Assembly (NCBI RefSeq): GCF_019710575.1
Contig: NZ_JAHWFK010000007.1
Location: 310,001 to 374,000 of the forward strand
Direction: 5' to 3'
DNA: 64,000 bases
From: Paractinoplanes polyasparticus
Lineage (GTDB): Bacteria; Actinomycetota; Actinomycetes; Mycobacteriales; Micromonosporaceae
In this document: positions 24,911 through 33,188 of the stretch, piece by piece
Numbering within the stretch: position 1 is the stretch's first letter
How the letters are laid out: each line of letters starts with the position of its first letter
Notes under the pieces: model-generated
What the model saw: the letters and a program-made list of their open reading frames with translations, nothing else
Told to the model about the DNA's origin: nothing
The model's database searches: none
Position numbers and translations under genes: made by a program

Positions 24911-25513
24911 GTGGCAACCTCCGAACCGCGGCGCTCGACGCTGGGCATGCTGCTGCTGGCGCTGCTCATGGAGGCGCCCATGCACCCGTACCGGATGCAG
25001 CAGATGATCAAGGAGAGAGGCCAGGACCAGCTGGTCAACGTGGCCCAGCGCAACAGCGTCTACCAGGCGCTCGACCGCCTGGAGCGCGACGGCTTGGCCC
25101 GCCGGGCGAGCACTGCCCGCGAGGCCGGCCGGCCCGAGCGCACGGTGTACGAGATCACCGACGAGGGCGCGGCGACCATGAAGCGCTGGCTCGCGAGCGC
25201 GCTGCCGACGCCGGCCCGCGAGTTCCCCGAGTTCCCGGCCGCGCTGGCCTTCCTGGCCGTGATGCCGCCGGGCGAGGTGCGCGAGCTGCTCGGCCGCCGC
25301 GCCGAGGTGCTGACGGCCAAGGTCGCGGCCATCCGCGACCAGGCCCCGCCGGGTATGCCGCGGCTGTTCCTGATCGAGGACGAATACCGCGTGGCCATGC
25401 TGACGGCGGAGATCTCGTGGCTGCGCTCGGTGACGGCCGACCTCGACTCCGGCGCGCTGACCTGGGACCTCCGGATGATCCAGGAGACGCTGCAGCGGTT
25501 CGGCGAACTTTGA
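24911..25513 (+). CDS. PadR family transcriptional regulator
   Basis: 200 codons from GTG. The N-terminal winged helix has the PadR pattern STLGMLLLALLMEAPMHPYRM (helix 1), QRNSVYQALDRLERDGLARR (recognition helix) and ERTVYEITDEGAATMKRWL (wing). The C-terminal 110 residues are helical and form the dimerisation arms (PadR C-terminal type: RELLGRRAEVLTAKVAAI, YRVAMLTAEISWLRSVT). PadR regulators usually repress a neighbouring detoxification gene until a small aromatic or drug binds. The divergent FAD monooxygenase and the intergenic inverted repeat fit this. Confidence 0.93.
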   Translation: MATSEPRRSTLGMLLLALLMEAPMHPYRMQQMIKERGQDQLVNVAQRNSVYQALDRLERDGLARRASTAREAGRPERTVYEITDEGAATMKRWLASALPTPAREFPEFPAALAFLAVMPPGEVRELLGRRAEVLTAKVAAIRDQAPPGMPRLFLIEDEYRVAMLTAEISWLRSVTADLDSGALTWDLRMIQETLQRFGEL

Positions 25514-25552
25514 CCTTAGCGATCGTTCAGGAATGCCCATAGGATGTCGGGC

Positions 25553-27226
25553 ATGGACGCAGCCGACATCGCCGCCGGACGGGAGCGCTGGCAGCGGCGC
25601 TACGACGCCGCGCGCAAGCGGGACGCCGACTTCACGACCCTCTCCGGCGCGACGGTCGAGCCGGTCTACGGCCCACCCGCCGGGGCCGGCTATCCGGGGT
25701 TCGACCGCATCGGCTGGCCGGGCGAGTTCCCGTACACCCGGGGCCTCTACCCGACCGGCTATCGGGGGCGCACGTGGACGATCCGGCAGTTCGCCGGCTT
25801 CGGCAACGCGCGGCAGACCAACGAGCGTTACAAGATGATCCTGGCCGCGGGCGGGGGCGGGCTGAGCGTCGCGTTCGACATGCCGACCCTGATGGGGCGC
25901 GACTCCGACGACCCGCAGTCGGCCGGCGAGGTCGGGCACTGCGGCGTCGCGATCGACTCGGCGGCCGACATGGACGTGCTCTTCGACGGCATCGACCTCG
26001 AGCGGACCACCACCAGCATGACCATCTCGGGGCCGGCCGTGCCGATCTTCTGCATGTACCTGGTGGCGGCCGAGCGGCAGGGGGCCGACCTGCACAAGCT
26101 CGACGGCACGCTGCAGACCGACATCTTCAAGGAATACATCGCGCAGAAGGAATGGCTCTTCCAGCCCGAGCCGCACCTGCGCCTGATCGGCGACCTGATG
26201 GAATATTGCGCCCGCGAGATCCCGCGCTACAAGCCATTGTCGGTCAGCGGCTATCACATCCGGGAGGCCGGCTCGACTGCCGCTCAGGAGCTGGCGTACA
26301 CGCTGGCCGACGGGTTCGGCTACGTCGAGCTGGGCCTGTCCCGGGGGCTCGACGTCAACCAGTTCGCGCCCGGGCTCAGCTTCTTCTTCGACGCCCACAT
26401 CGACTTCTTCGAAGAGATCGCCAAGTTCCGGGCGGCCCGCCGCATCTGGGCCCGCCACCTGCGCGACGACTACGGCGCGACCAGTGAGAAGGCGCTGTGG
26501 CTGAAGTTCCACACGCAGACGGCCGGGGTCTCGCTGACCGCGCAGCAGCCGGTCAACAACGTGGTGCGTACGGCGGTGGAGGCGCTCGCCGCCGTGCTGG
26601 GCGGCACCAACTCGCTGCACACCAACGCGCTCGACGAGACACTGGCCCTGCCCACCGACGAGTCGGCGGAGATCGCCCTGCGCACGCAGCAGGTGCTGAT
26701 GGAGGAGACCGGCGTGATCAATGTGGCCGACCCGCTCGGCGGGTCGTGGTACCTGGAGGAGCTGACCGACCGCATCGAGGCCGAGGCGGAGGAGATCTTC
26801 GCCCGCATCCGGGAGCTGGGCGAGGACGGCACCATTACCGCGGGCATCCTGCGCGGCATCGAGGACGGGTGGTTCACCGCCCACATCGCCGAGGCGGCGT
26901 TCGTCTACCAGCAGGCTGTCGAGAAGGGCGAGAAGCGCACCGTCGGCGTCAACGCCCACACCGGCACGGTGGCCAAGGAGCTCGAGATCATGCGGGTGTC
27001 GCACGAGGTCGAGATCGAACAGAACCGGGCGCTCGGCACGCGGCGGAGCGGGCGGGATCCCGTACGCGTGAAGGCCGCTCTCGACCGCATGATCGAGGCC
27101 GCCCGCTCCGGCGACAACATGATTCCCGCCATGCTCGACGCCGCCCGCGCCGAGGCGACGCTGGGCGAGATCTGCGACGCGCTCAAGGACGAGTGGGGGA
27201 TCTATCGCGAGCCCGCCCGGTTCTAA
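25553..27226 (+). CDS. icmA: Isobutyryl-CoA mutase large subunit (IcmA type)
   Basis: 557 codons. Coenzyme-B12 acyl-CoA mutase catalytic barrel without the C-terminal cobalamin-binding domain, as in two-subunit isobutyryl-CoA mutase. The ATG at 25553 is preferred over 25544: AGGA lies eight bases upstream, and with it the two substrate-discriminating residues fall at Phe80 (TIRQFAGFG) and Gln198 (YIAQKEW), the positions known for IcmA. Methylmalonyl-CoA mutase has Tyr and Arg instead. It therefore should interconvert isobutyryl-CoA and butyryl-CoA rather than methylmalonyl-CoA. The small B12-binding subunit (IcmB) is not in the window. MeaB and Mce nearby fit B12-dependent acyl-CoA metabolism. 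Confidence 0.9.
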   Translation: MDAADIAAGRERWQRRYDAARKRDADFTTLSGATVEPVYGPPAGAGYPGFDRIGWPGEFPYTRGLYPTGYRGRTWTIRQFAGFGNARQTNERYKMILAAGGGGLSVAFDMPTLMGRDSDDPQSAGEVGHCGVAIDSAADMDVLFDGIDLERTTTSMTISGPAVPIFCMYLVAAERQGADLHKLDGTLQTDIFKEYIAQKEWLFQPEPHLRLIGDLMEYCAREIPRYKPLSVSGYHIREAGSTAAQELAYTLADGFGYVELGLSRGLDVNQFAPGLSFFFDAHIDFFEEIAKFRAARRIWARHLRDDYGATSEKALWLKFHTQTAGVSLTAQQPVNNVVRTAVEALAAVLGGTNSLHTNALDETLALPTDESAEIALRTQQVLMEETGVINVADPLGGSWYLEELTDRIEAEAEEIFARIRELGEDGTITAGILRGIEDGWFTAHIAEAAFVYQQAVEKGEKRTVGVNAHTGTVAKELEIMRVSHEVEIEQNRALGTRRSGRDPVRVKAALDRMIEAARSGDNMIPAMLDAARAEATLGEICDALKDEWGIYREPARF

Positions 27227-27382
27227 TGGGATGAATGGGCCCGTTTCCCGCAGGTCGGCGGCCGGGTCTTGCTTATCCGCGGGCCGCCGTCGAGGATCAT
27301 CGGAACATGCTCCTGTGACGTCCGATATCAGCTGCACCGCGGCGCGGCGGAGCGCCTCGTCAGCGTGCGAGACTAGGTAACC

Positions 27383-28315
27383 ATGAGCGACCCACGGACC
27401 ACTCCGTCGATCTTCACCCGCGGCGCGGTCGATCTCAGCGCGCTGCGTGCCCCGGCCCCGGCTCAGTCCCCGGCGGCCGACGTCCCCAGCAGGGCCGACG
27501 ACGGCCCGTCCGGCCCCATCCCCGGCGGTCTGCCCGGCGGCATCGCCCCCGAGACGATCATCGACGTCACCGAGGCCAACTTCCAGACCGTGCTCGAGCG
27601 CTCGCTGAGCACTCCGATCGTCCTGGACTTCTGGGCCGACTGGTGCGAGCCGTGCAAGCAGCTGTCGCCCATCCTGGAACGGCTCGCGCAGGCCGGTGGC
27701 GGCTCCTGGGTCCTCGGCAAGATCGACGTGGACCAGAACCCGGGCCTGGCGCAGGTGTTCCAGGTGCAGGGCATCCCGATGGTGGCCGCGCTGGTCGGCG
27801 GCCGTCCGGTGCAGGGCTTCAGCGGCGTGCTGCCCGAGAATCAGGTCAAGCAGTACATCGACGCGGTGCTCAAGGCCGGCGGCGTCTCGGTCGAGGAACC
27901 GGCCGACCCCCGCCTCGACGCGGCCGACGACGCGCTGATGGTCGGCGACCTCGACGAGGCCGAGGCGGCCTACCGCAAGATCCTGGCCGAGCACCCGACC
28001 GACGCCGCCGCCGAGTCCGGCCTGGCCCAGGTCGAGCTCTACCGTCGCATCACCGGCGCCGACCCGGCCACCGCGGTGGCCAAGGCCGACGCCGCGCCCG
28101 ACGACCTCGACGCCCAGCGGCTCGCCGCCGACATCGAGGTGCTCAGCGGCGAGGCCGAGAAGGCGTACGCCCGGCTCGTGGCCCTGGTCAAGCGCACCTC
28201 GGGCGACGACCGTGAGGCTGTCCGCAAGCACCTGCTCTCGCTGTTCAGCGTGGCCGGCCCCGACGATCCCGCGGTGGCCGGAGCCCGACGCGCCCTGGCC
28301 AGCGCCCTCTTCTAG
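27383..28315 (+). CDS. Thioredoxin-domain co-chaperone with TPR-like repeats (CnoX/YbbN family)
   Basis: 310 codons. A disordered proline-rich N-terminus (residues 1-55) leads to a thioredoxin fold (VLDFWADWCEPCKQLSPILERL, CEPC at residues 88-91; cis-Pro in VQGIPMVAAL) and then a helical tetratricopeptide-like region (DDALMVGDLDEAEAAYRKILAEHPTDAAAESGLAQVEL). This is the CnoX/YbbN plan, in which the protein protects substrates from oxidation and hands them to chaperonins. The CxxC with Pro is close to classical thioredoxin and could be redox active. It ends 15 bases before the arginase-like gene. Confidence 0.88.
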   Translation: MSDPRTTPSIFTRGAVDLSALRAPAPAQSPAADVPSRADDGPSGPIPGGLPGGIAPETIIDVTEANFQTVLERSLSTPIVLDFWADWCEPCKQLSPILERLAQAGGGSWVLGKIDVDQNPGLAQVFQVQGIPMVAALVGGRPVQGFSGVLPENQVKQYIDAVLKAGGVSVEEPADPRLDAADDALMVGDLDEAEAAYRKILAEHPTDAAAESGLAQVELYRRITGADPATAVAKADAAPDDLDAQRLAADIEVLSGEAEKAYARLVALVKRTSGDDREAVRKHLLSLFSVAGPDDPAVAGARRALASALF

Positions 28316-28330
28316 CCAGGGAGCCGCCCC

Positions 28331-30886
28331 GTGCGCCGCATAGCCGTCCTCGACGCACCGTCCAATCTCGGTCTGCGCCCGCCGACCGTGACGTCGGTGC
28401 CGGGGTGCGCCAAGGCGCCCGGGGCCCTGCGCGACCACGGGCTGCTGACCAAGCTCAACGCCCGCGACGCCGGCTGCCTGACCCCGCCCCGCTACGACGC
28501 CGGGGACTGGCGGCCGGGCGACGGCGTGGCCATGGCTTCGCAGATCGCGGCCTACTCGCGGGCGCTGGCCGACCGCATCGGCGCCATCCTCGACGCGGGC
28601 GAGTTCCCGGTCGTGCTCGGCGGCGACTGCTCGATCGTGCTCGGCTCCGGCCTGGCCATGCACCGCCTGGGCGAGGCGGTGGGCGGCCGCATCGGCCTGG
28701 TCTTCGTCGACGGCCACTCCGACTTCCGCCACCCCGGCAACGCCTCCTATGTGGGCGCGGCCGCCGGTGAGGATCTGGCATTGGTGACCGGCCGGGGCCA
28801 GGCCGACCTCGCCGCCATCGAGGGTCGCCGGCCCTACTTCCGGGACATCGACGTCGTGGTCATGGGCATCCGGGCCCAGGACGAATACCGCCTTGACCTG
28901 CAGGCCGCGGGCATCGTCACCCGCCCGGTGCCGGCCCTGAGGGCCGAGGGCGCCGCGCGCAGCGCCCAGTGGGCCCGCGACCAGCTGGTCGACTGCGCGG
29001 GCTACTGGGTGCACGTCGACGTGGACGTGCTCGACCCCGCCGTGATGCCGGCCGTCGACGCCCCGTCCCCGGGCGGCATCGCCTTCCCCGAGCTCGAGAT
29101 CCTGCTGGCCGGCCTGGTCGAGAGCCCGCACTGCCTCGGCGTCGAGATCACCGTCTTCGACCCCGACTACGACCCCGACGGCGCCTACGCGGAAGAGATC
29201 GTCACCGCTGTGACGGCCGGCCTGGCCGCCGCCCACACGGTGACCCCGCGCCCCGACCTGATCGCCGCCCGGGCCGACCTCAACCGCCCCGAGGGAGCAT
29301 CGGCTCCGGCCGCGGTGCTGGGCTTCCCGGCCCGCTTCGCCGCCGCCGCTCCGGCCGAAGAGGGCCCGGATCCGGCTTCCGGCCCCGGCTCCGATTTCGC
29401 TTCCGATCTCGCCTCCAGCGGGGTCGAAGAGCGTCCGGAGGACACCGCCGACGATCGGACTGTGCCCGAAGACGAGCGGGAGCCCGCCGAGGATTCCCGG
29501 CGGGAGTCTGTCGGCGGCCTCAACCGGCCGCGGCTGGCGGATCGCCTGAACAGCCTGGACCTGACGGCCGGCTTCAAGCGACCGGAGCGGGCGGCCGGCT
29601 TGAACCGTCCCGAGCCGGGCGGTTTGCGCGGTGCTGAGCCGGGTGGCTTGCGAGGTGCTGAGTCGAGTGGTCGGAGTGGATCTGCGACCGAGGGCTTCAA
29701 TCGCTCGGCCCTGGACGAGCCCGGGGACGCCGAACCGGCTGACCTGAACCGTTCTGAGCTGGGCGGTCTGGATCGCTCCGCGCCCGGCGGGATGGACCGT
29801 TCCGAACCTGATGGGCCGGACACCTCGACATCGGACGGTCCGGATCGCTCCGGTGGGGTGGAGCGCTCTGAGTCCGCTGAGCTGGAAGACGCTGGGCCGG
29901 GTGAGTCGGACCACACCGAGTCGGCTGGTTCCGGTCACTTCGGGCTGGGTGGCTTGGACCGGGCCGGGCTGACTCCGGGGCTCGATCGTGCCGGGCTTGC
30001 CGCGGGCTTGAGGCGTTCCGGCCCTCCGACCGGTCTCAACCGCCCGGAGCCGAAAGCCCGCCCGCTCTCCGTCGTAGCCGACGACGAGGACGCCACCGGC
30101 CGCGAAGCCCACGAACGCGAATGGGAGCGCCGACGTGCCGCCGGGACGGCCGGAAGCGTGTCCCTCGCCGCAGCCGGCATGTCGGACGGCCTTCCCGAGG
30201 CCCCCGAAGAGGTCGCCATCCCCGCCACCACGCTCCTAGGCGTCCAGGAGGGGGACGACCTCCCCGCCGAGCAGCCTGGCGGAGACCTCTCTGCCGAGCA
30301 GCCTGGCGGAGACCTCCTCGCCGAGCAGGCTGGAGGAACGGACGCGCGCTGGGAGGCCGACGACGAGGACGACAAGTTCGCGCAGGCCCGCGACGGAGAC
30401 GAAGACCATTCCCGGACCAGCGGTGACTACGAGGAGACCGGGCGGGCCGACTTCGACGGCGTGGAGTCCGCCCACGCTGACCCCGACGATCCGGAACCCG
30501 CGCAGCTTGACGCCGAGGGCGAGCAGTTCCGGCGGAGTGACGCGGACCTCGCGCAAGACCATGCCGAGGACGAGCAGCTCGCGCCGGTCGGCGACGAAAT
30601 CCCGAATGCCACGCCAAGCGACGAAGCCGACCTCGAAGCTCCGGATTCGCCGGTAGAGGCGGACGAGACCACCGCGAGTTCCGACGAAGAGCCATCCGGC
30701 GCCGACGTCAACCGTCGGGTGGCGCGCCCGCTCGGTCAGGCCCCGCTGCTCGACTCCGAGCCGCTGCCCGCGACCCGGCCCGGCATGCTGCGGCCCCGAG
30801 CCCCGGAAGAGCGCGACAGCTTCTCGCTCCCGGTCCAGCGGCCCGCTTTCGAGCTCGGCTCCGACGAACCGGCCGACATCGTCTGA
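28331..30886 (+). CDS. Arginase-family protein fused to a long repetitive disordered tail
   Basis: 851 codons from GTG. Residues 1-310 are an arginase/agmatinase fold with the metal motifs GGDCS (97-101, Cys in place of the usual His), DGHSD (127-131) and DVDVLDPAVMPA (from 230). A related Cys variant is common in actinobacterial arginase-family proteins, so activity is possible but untested. Residues about 315-851 have no fold: short degenerate repeats of the type GLNRPEPGG, LDRSAPGG and GLDRAGL, then three near-identical PAEQPGGDL units at about 640-668 and a highly acidic end. Codon third positions are less GC-rich in 29580-30060. Ordinary members stop near 300 residues. Confidence 0.8.
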   Translation: MRRIAVLDAPSNLGLRPPTVTSVPGCAKAPGALRDHGLLTKLNARDAGCLTPPRYDAGDWRPGDGVAMASQIAAYSRALADRIGAILDAGEFPVVLGGDCSIVLGSGLAMHRLGEAVGGRIGLVFVDGHSDFRHPGNASYVGAAAGEDLALVTGRGQADLAAIEGRRPYFRDIDVVVMGIRAQDEYRLDLQAAGIVTRPVPALRAEGAARSAQWARDQLVDCAGYWVHVDVDVLDPAVMPAVDAPSPGGIAFPELEILLAGLVESPHCLGVEITVFDPDYDPDGAYAEEIVTAVTAGLAAAHTVTPRPDLIAARADLNRPEGASAPAAVLGFPARFAAAAPAEEGPDPASGPGSDFASDLASSGVEERPEDTADDRTVPEDEREPAEDSRRESVGGLNRPRLADRLNSLDLTAGFKRPERAAGLNRPEPGGLRGAEPGGLRGAESSGRSGSATEGFNRSALDEPGDAEPADLNRSELGGLDRSAPGGMDRSEPDGPDTSTSDGPDRSGGVERSESAELEDAGPGESDHTESAGSGHFGLGGLDRAGLTPGLDRAGLAAGLRRSGPPTGLNRPEPKARPLSVVADDEDATGREAHEREWERRRAAGTAGSVSLAAAGMSDGLPEAPEEVAIPATTLLGVQEGDDLPAEQPGGDLSAEQPGGDLLAEQAGGTDARWEADDEDDKFAQARDGDEDHSRTSGDYEETGRADFDGVESAHADPDDPEPAQLDAEGEQFRRSDADLAQDHAEDEQLAPVGDEIPNATPSDEADLEAPDSPVEADETTASSDEEPSGADVNRRVARPLGQAPLLDSEPLPATRPGMLRPRAPEERDSFSLPVQRPAFELGSDEPADIV
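30253..30332 (+). repeat. Three 30-base tandem repeats in the arginase-like tail
   Basis: Unit GACCTC-C/T-CTGCCGAGCAG-type, 30 bases, present about 2.7 times (30257-30335) and encoding DLPAEQPGG, DLSAEQPGG, DLLAEQAGG. The period is a multiple of three so the frame is kept. It looks like recent slippage or unequal recombination inside the coding sequence. Confidence 0.7.
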
Positions 30887-30899
30887 CCAGGCGGATTTC

Positions 30900-31055
30900 G
30901 CCGGATCAGGCGGACGGTCGGCTCGTGCCCAAAGCGTTCCACTACCGACTTCGCCGGACCGGGCGGACGTCGGTCGGTTCGTGCAGGGAGCGTTCCGCCT
31001 ACCGACATCGCCTGGCCGGCCGGCCGGCCAGGCGGACGTCGGTCGGTCTGCGGTG
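30900..31055. repeat. Degenerate direct repeats with a 24-base perfect palindrome
   Basis: Between convergent genes. Copies of a 53-57-base unit start at 30900, 30953 and 31010, sharing GGCGGACG-T-CGGTCGG, TCGTGC, GCGTTCC and TACCGAC blocks. The third begins with a perfect 24-base palindrome at 31010-31033 (GCCTGGCCGGCC and its complement). The palindrome could be a two-way terminator; the repeat units resemble mobile intergenic elements but I cannot name them. Confidence 0.6.
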
Positions 31056-31074
31056 CGCGCTCAGCCGGGGTCGG

Positions 31075-32979
31075 TCAGTTCTTGGCCAGGTTCTGCAGGA
31101 AGCGTTCAACCACGGGCACCGCCGCCTCGGAGCCTGCGCCACCCTTCTGGATCATGACGGCGAAGGCGACGTCGCCCTGGTAGCCGATGAACCACGAGTG
31201 CGTCTCCTCGGTGCCCTCGCTGAACTCGGCGGTGCCGGTCTTGCCGTGTACCGCGCCGCCGGGGGCGTCGCGCAGGGCGGTGCCGGTGCCGGCTGTGACC
31301 ACCTCGCGCATCATTTTGCGGAGGGCGGTCACCGCAGCCGCGTCGAGCTTCTGGCCGTCAGCGGCGGGGGCGGCGGGGGCCGGGTCGAGCACCAGGCGGG
31401 GCTGCTTGAACTGGCCCCGGGCGATCGCTGCGGTCGCGCCGGCCATGGCCAGCGGGCTGACCGCCGTCGCGCCCTGGCCGAAGGTGGCCGCGGCCAGTTC
31501 GGTGGGGGTGTCGGCGGGGGAGAGCTTGCCGCTGAACGCCTCGACGCCCAGGTCCCACTTGCCGCCGATGCCCAGCGCCTCGGAGGCGGCGCGCAGGCCG
31601 TCGGCGCCCAGCTTGGGGGCCAGGCCGACGAACGCGGTGTTGCACGACTGGGCGAAGTCGACGTGGAAGGGGACCGAGCCGAGCGCCTCGTCGTGCGAGT
31701 TCTTGAACTGGCGGCCGGCCACCGCGGCTGTCTTGGGGCAGGCGACCGTGGTGTCGGCCGTTGCCACCTTCTTCTGCAGGATGCCGTACGCCGAGACCGC
31801 CTTCCAGGTCGAGCCGGGCGCCACCTGGCCGGTGAGGGCGGTGTTGACCGTGCCGCCGTCGGGGCCGTTGGCCACCGCGAGCACCGAGCCGTCGCTGACC
31901 TTGACGGCCACCAGCGAGCTGGCCTGCTTCTGGATCGTGAGCGCCTGGTCGGCGGCGAGCTGCGTCTTGACGTCCAGGGTGGTCTTGACCGCCTTCCCGG
32001 GCACCGGCTTGGCGCTGAACAGCTCGGCCTCCCCGTTGACGACCGAGACCCCGGCCGTGCCGCGCAGCGCGGCGTCGTACTTCTGCTGGAGGCCGCCGTG
32101 CCCGACGGTGTCGCCCTGGACGAGTGTCTGCGGGTTCTTCTCGAGGTCTTCGGCGGTCGCCTCGTCGACGGTGCCGAGCAGTGCCCGGGCGAACGAGCGG
32201 GACGGCGCGAGCGGGCGCTGCTGCTTGTTGAAGACCGTGCCGTCGAGCGCCTGCAACCCGGGGCGGATCTTGTTGTAGTCGGGTTCGCGCAGCGTGATCA
32301 GCTCGAGGAAGGAGGTCGGCTGGGCGTTCTTGATGCGGTCGGCAAGATTGGCGGTGTCGACCGTGACGCCGATCTTCTTGAACTGGGCGGCCAGGCCGGC
32401 GCGCAGCTTGGCCAGGTCGGTGACCTTCTGCGGCTCGACGCCGACGGTGATGACCGTGCGCGGGGTGACGATGGGTTTTCCGGCGGCGTCGAGGATGCTG
32501 GCCCGGGGCGCCGACAACCGCTTCAGGCCCAGCTTGTCGCCGCTGTCGAGCTCGCTGTGCAGGATCGCCGGCTCCCAGACGACCCGCCACCCGTCGGTGT
32601 TGCGCTTGGTCAGCCGGACGGTGCTCGAGTACGACCACTTCACGTCGCCCGGCAGCGTCCAGTCGACCTTGACGGCGCTGGTCGCGTCGTCGCCGGTGGT
32701 CTTGGGCTCGCCCTCGGCGGTGACGGTGAGCGGCTGCTTGGCGAGGTCGCCCGAGACGGTCCTGATCTGTTCGAGCACCTCGGGGGCGGCGATCTTGCCA
32801 CCGTCGGCGCCGACGAAGCCGACCTTGCTCAGGTCGCCGCCGCGCCAGCCGGCCAGGAAGTCGTCGAGCGTGCCGTCGGGGCCGTCGCCCGAACACGCCG
32901 CGAGAACGCCGGTCATCAGCGCCAATGTGGCGGCTGCCGCGGTTGCGCGGAGCACGGACCGGTACGGACCGCGGTGCAT
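31075..32979 (-). CDS. Penicillin-binding lipoprotein with MecA_N domain (class B transpeptidase)
   Basis: 634 codons from the ATG at 32979, with AAAGGGG upstream. A lipoprotein signal (ATLALMTGVLAACSG) should anchor it outside the membrane via the cysteine. A MecA_N-type NTF2-like domain follows (DDFLAGWRGGDLSKVG...SAVKVDWTLPGDVKWSY), then a dimerisation region and the transpeptidase domain with all three active-site motifs: STWK (serine near 390), SCN (near 444) and KTG in HGKTGTAEF (near 580). It crosslinks peptidoglycan. MecA_N PBPs in actinobacteria are usual chromosomal genes; beta-lactam resistance is not implied. It is divergent from the glutamate dehydrogenase. Confidence 0.93.
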   Translation of the reverse strand: MHRGPYRSVLRATAAAATLALMTGVLAACSGDGPDGTLDDFLAGWRGGDLSKVGFVGADGGKIAAPEVLEQIRTVSGDLAKQPLTVTAEGEPKTTGDDATSAVKVDWTLPGDVKWSYSSTVRLTKRNTDGWRVVWEPAILHSELDSGDKLGLKRLSAPRASILDAAGKPIVTPRTVITVGVEPQKVTDLAKLRAGLAAQFKKIGVTVDTANLADRIKNAQPTSFLELITLREPDYNKIRPGLQALDGTVFNKQQRPLAPSRSFARALLGTVDEATAEDLEKNPQTLVQGDTVGHGGLQQKYDAALRGTAGVSVVNGEAELFSAKPVPGKAVKTTLDVKTQLAADQALTIQKQASSLVAVKVSDGSVLAVANGPDGGTVNTALTGQVAPGSTWKAVSAYGILQKKVATADTTVACPKTAAVAGRQFKNSHDEALGSVPFHVDFAQSCNTAFVGLAPKLGADGLRAASEALGIGGKWDLGVEAFSGKLSPADTPTELAAATFGQGATAVSPLAMAGATAAIARGQFKQPRLVLDPAPAAPAADGQKLDAAAVTALRKMMREVVTAGTGTALRDAPGGAVHGKTGTAEFSEGTEETHSWFIGYQGDVAFAVMIQKGGAGSEAAVPVVERFLQNLAKN

Positions 32980-33188
32980 GGGAACCCCTTTCGCCGGGTA
33001 CGGGCGGATCGTAGGTGACGGTAGTGAACGAATGCACGTTCCGCTGACCCGAACCCGCCGGGTCAGGTCGGATCTGCCGCCCAACGGATCGTTCGGACCG
33101 CGCCTGTCCTAGTGCGTCATGCGGCGTTCTAGGCTGTCCTCGACACGTTCGAACCCACAGTGTCGTGGGTGAGGGGAGCACCAGAGCC

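Noticed and set aside
25553..27226. Calling the mutase methylmalonyl-CoA mutase
   Set aside because: The two specificity positions are Phe and Gln, as in isobutyryl-CoA mutase, and the cobalamin domain is absent.
24890..30112. A 1740-codon open frame on the minus strand across icmA, the thioredoxin and the arginase-like gene
   Set aside because: It is the antisense shadow of high-GC genes; composition is Gly/Arg/Val/His-rich without domains, and the plus-strand genes have clear families and starts.
31075..32979. MecA-like domain as evidence of acquired beta-lactam resistance
   Set aside because: MecA_N domain PBPs are ordinary chromosomal genes in actinobacteria and nothing around it is mobile.
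33026..33041. GAACG-N6-CGTTC inverted repeat between the PBP gene and gdh
   Set aside because: Only five pairs with a six-base gap; no regulator nearby and such short repeats occur by chance.
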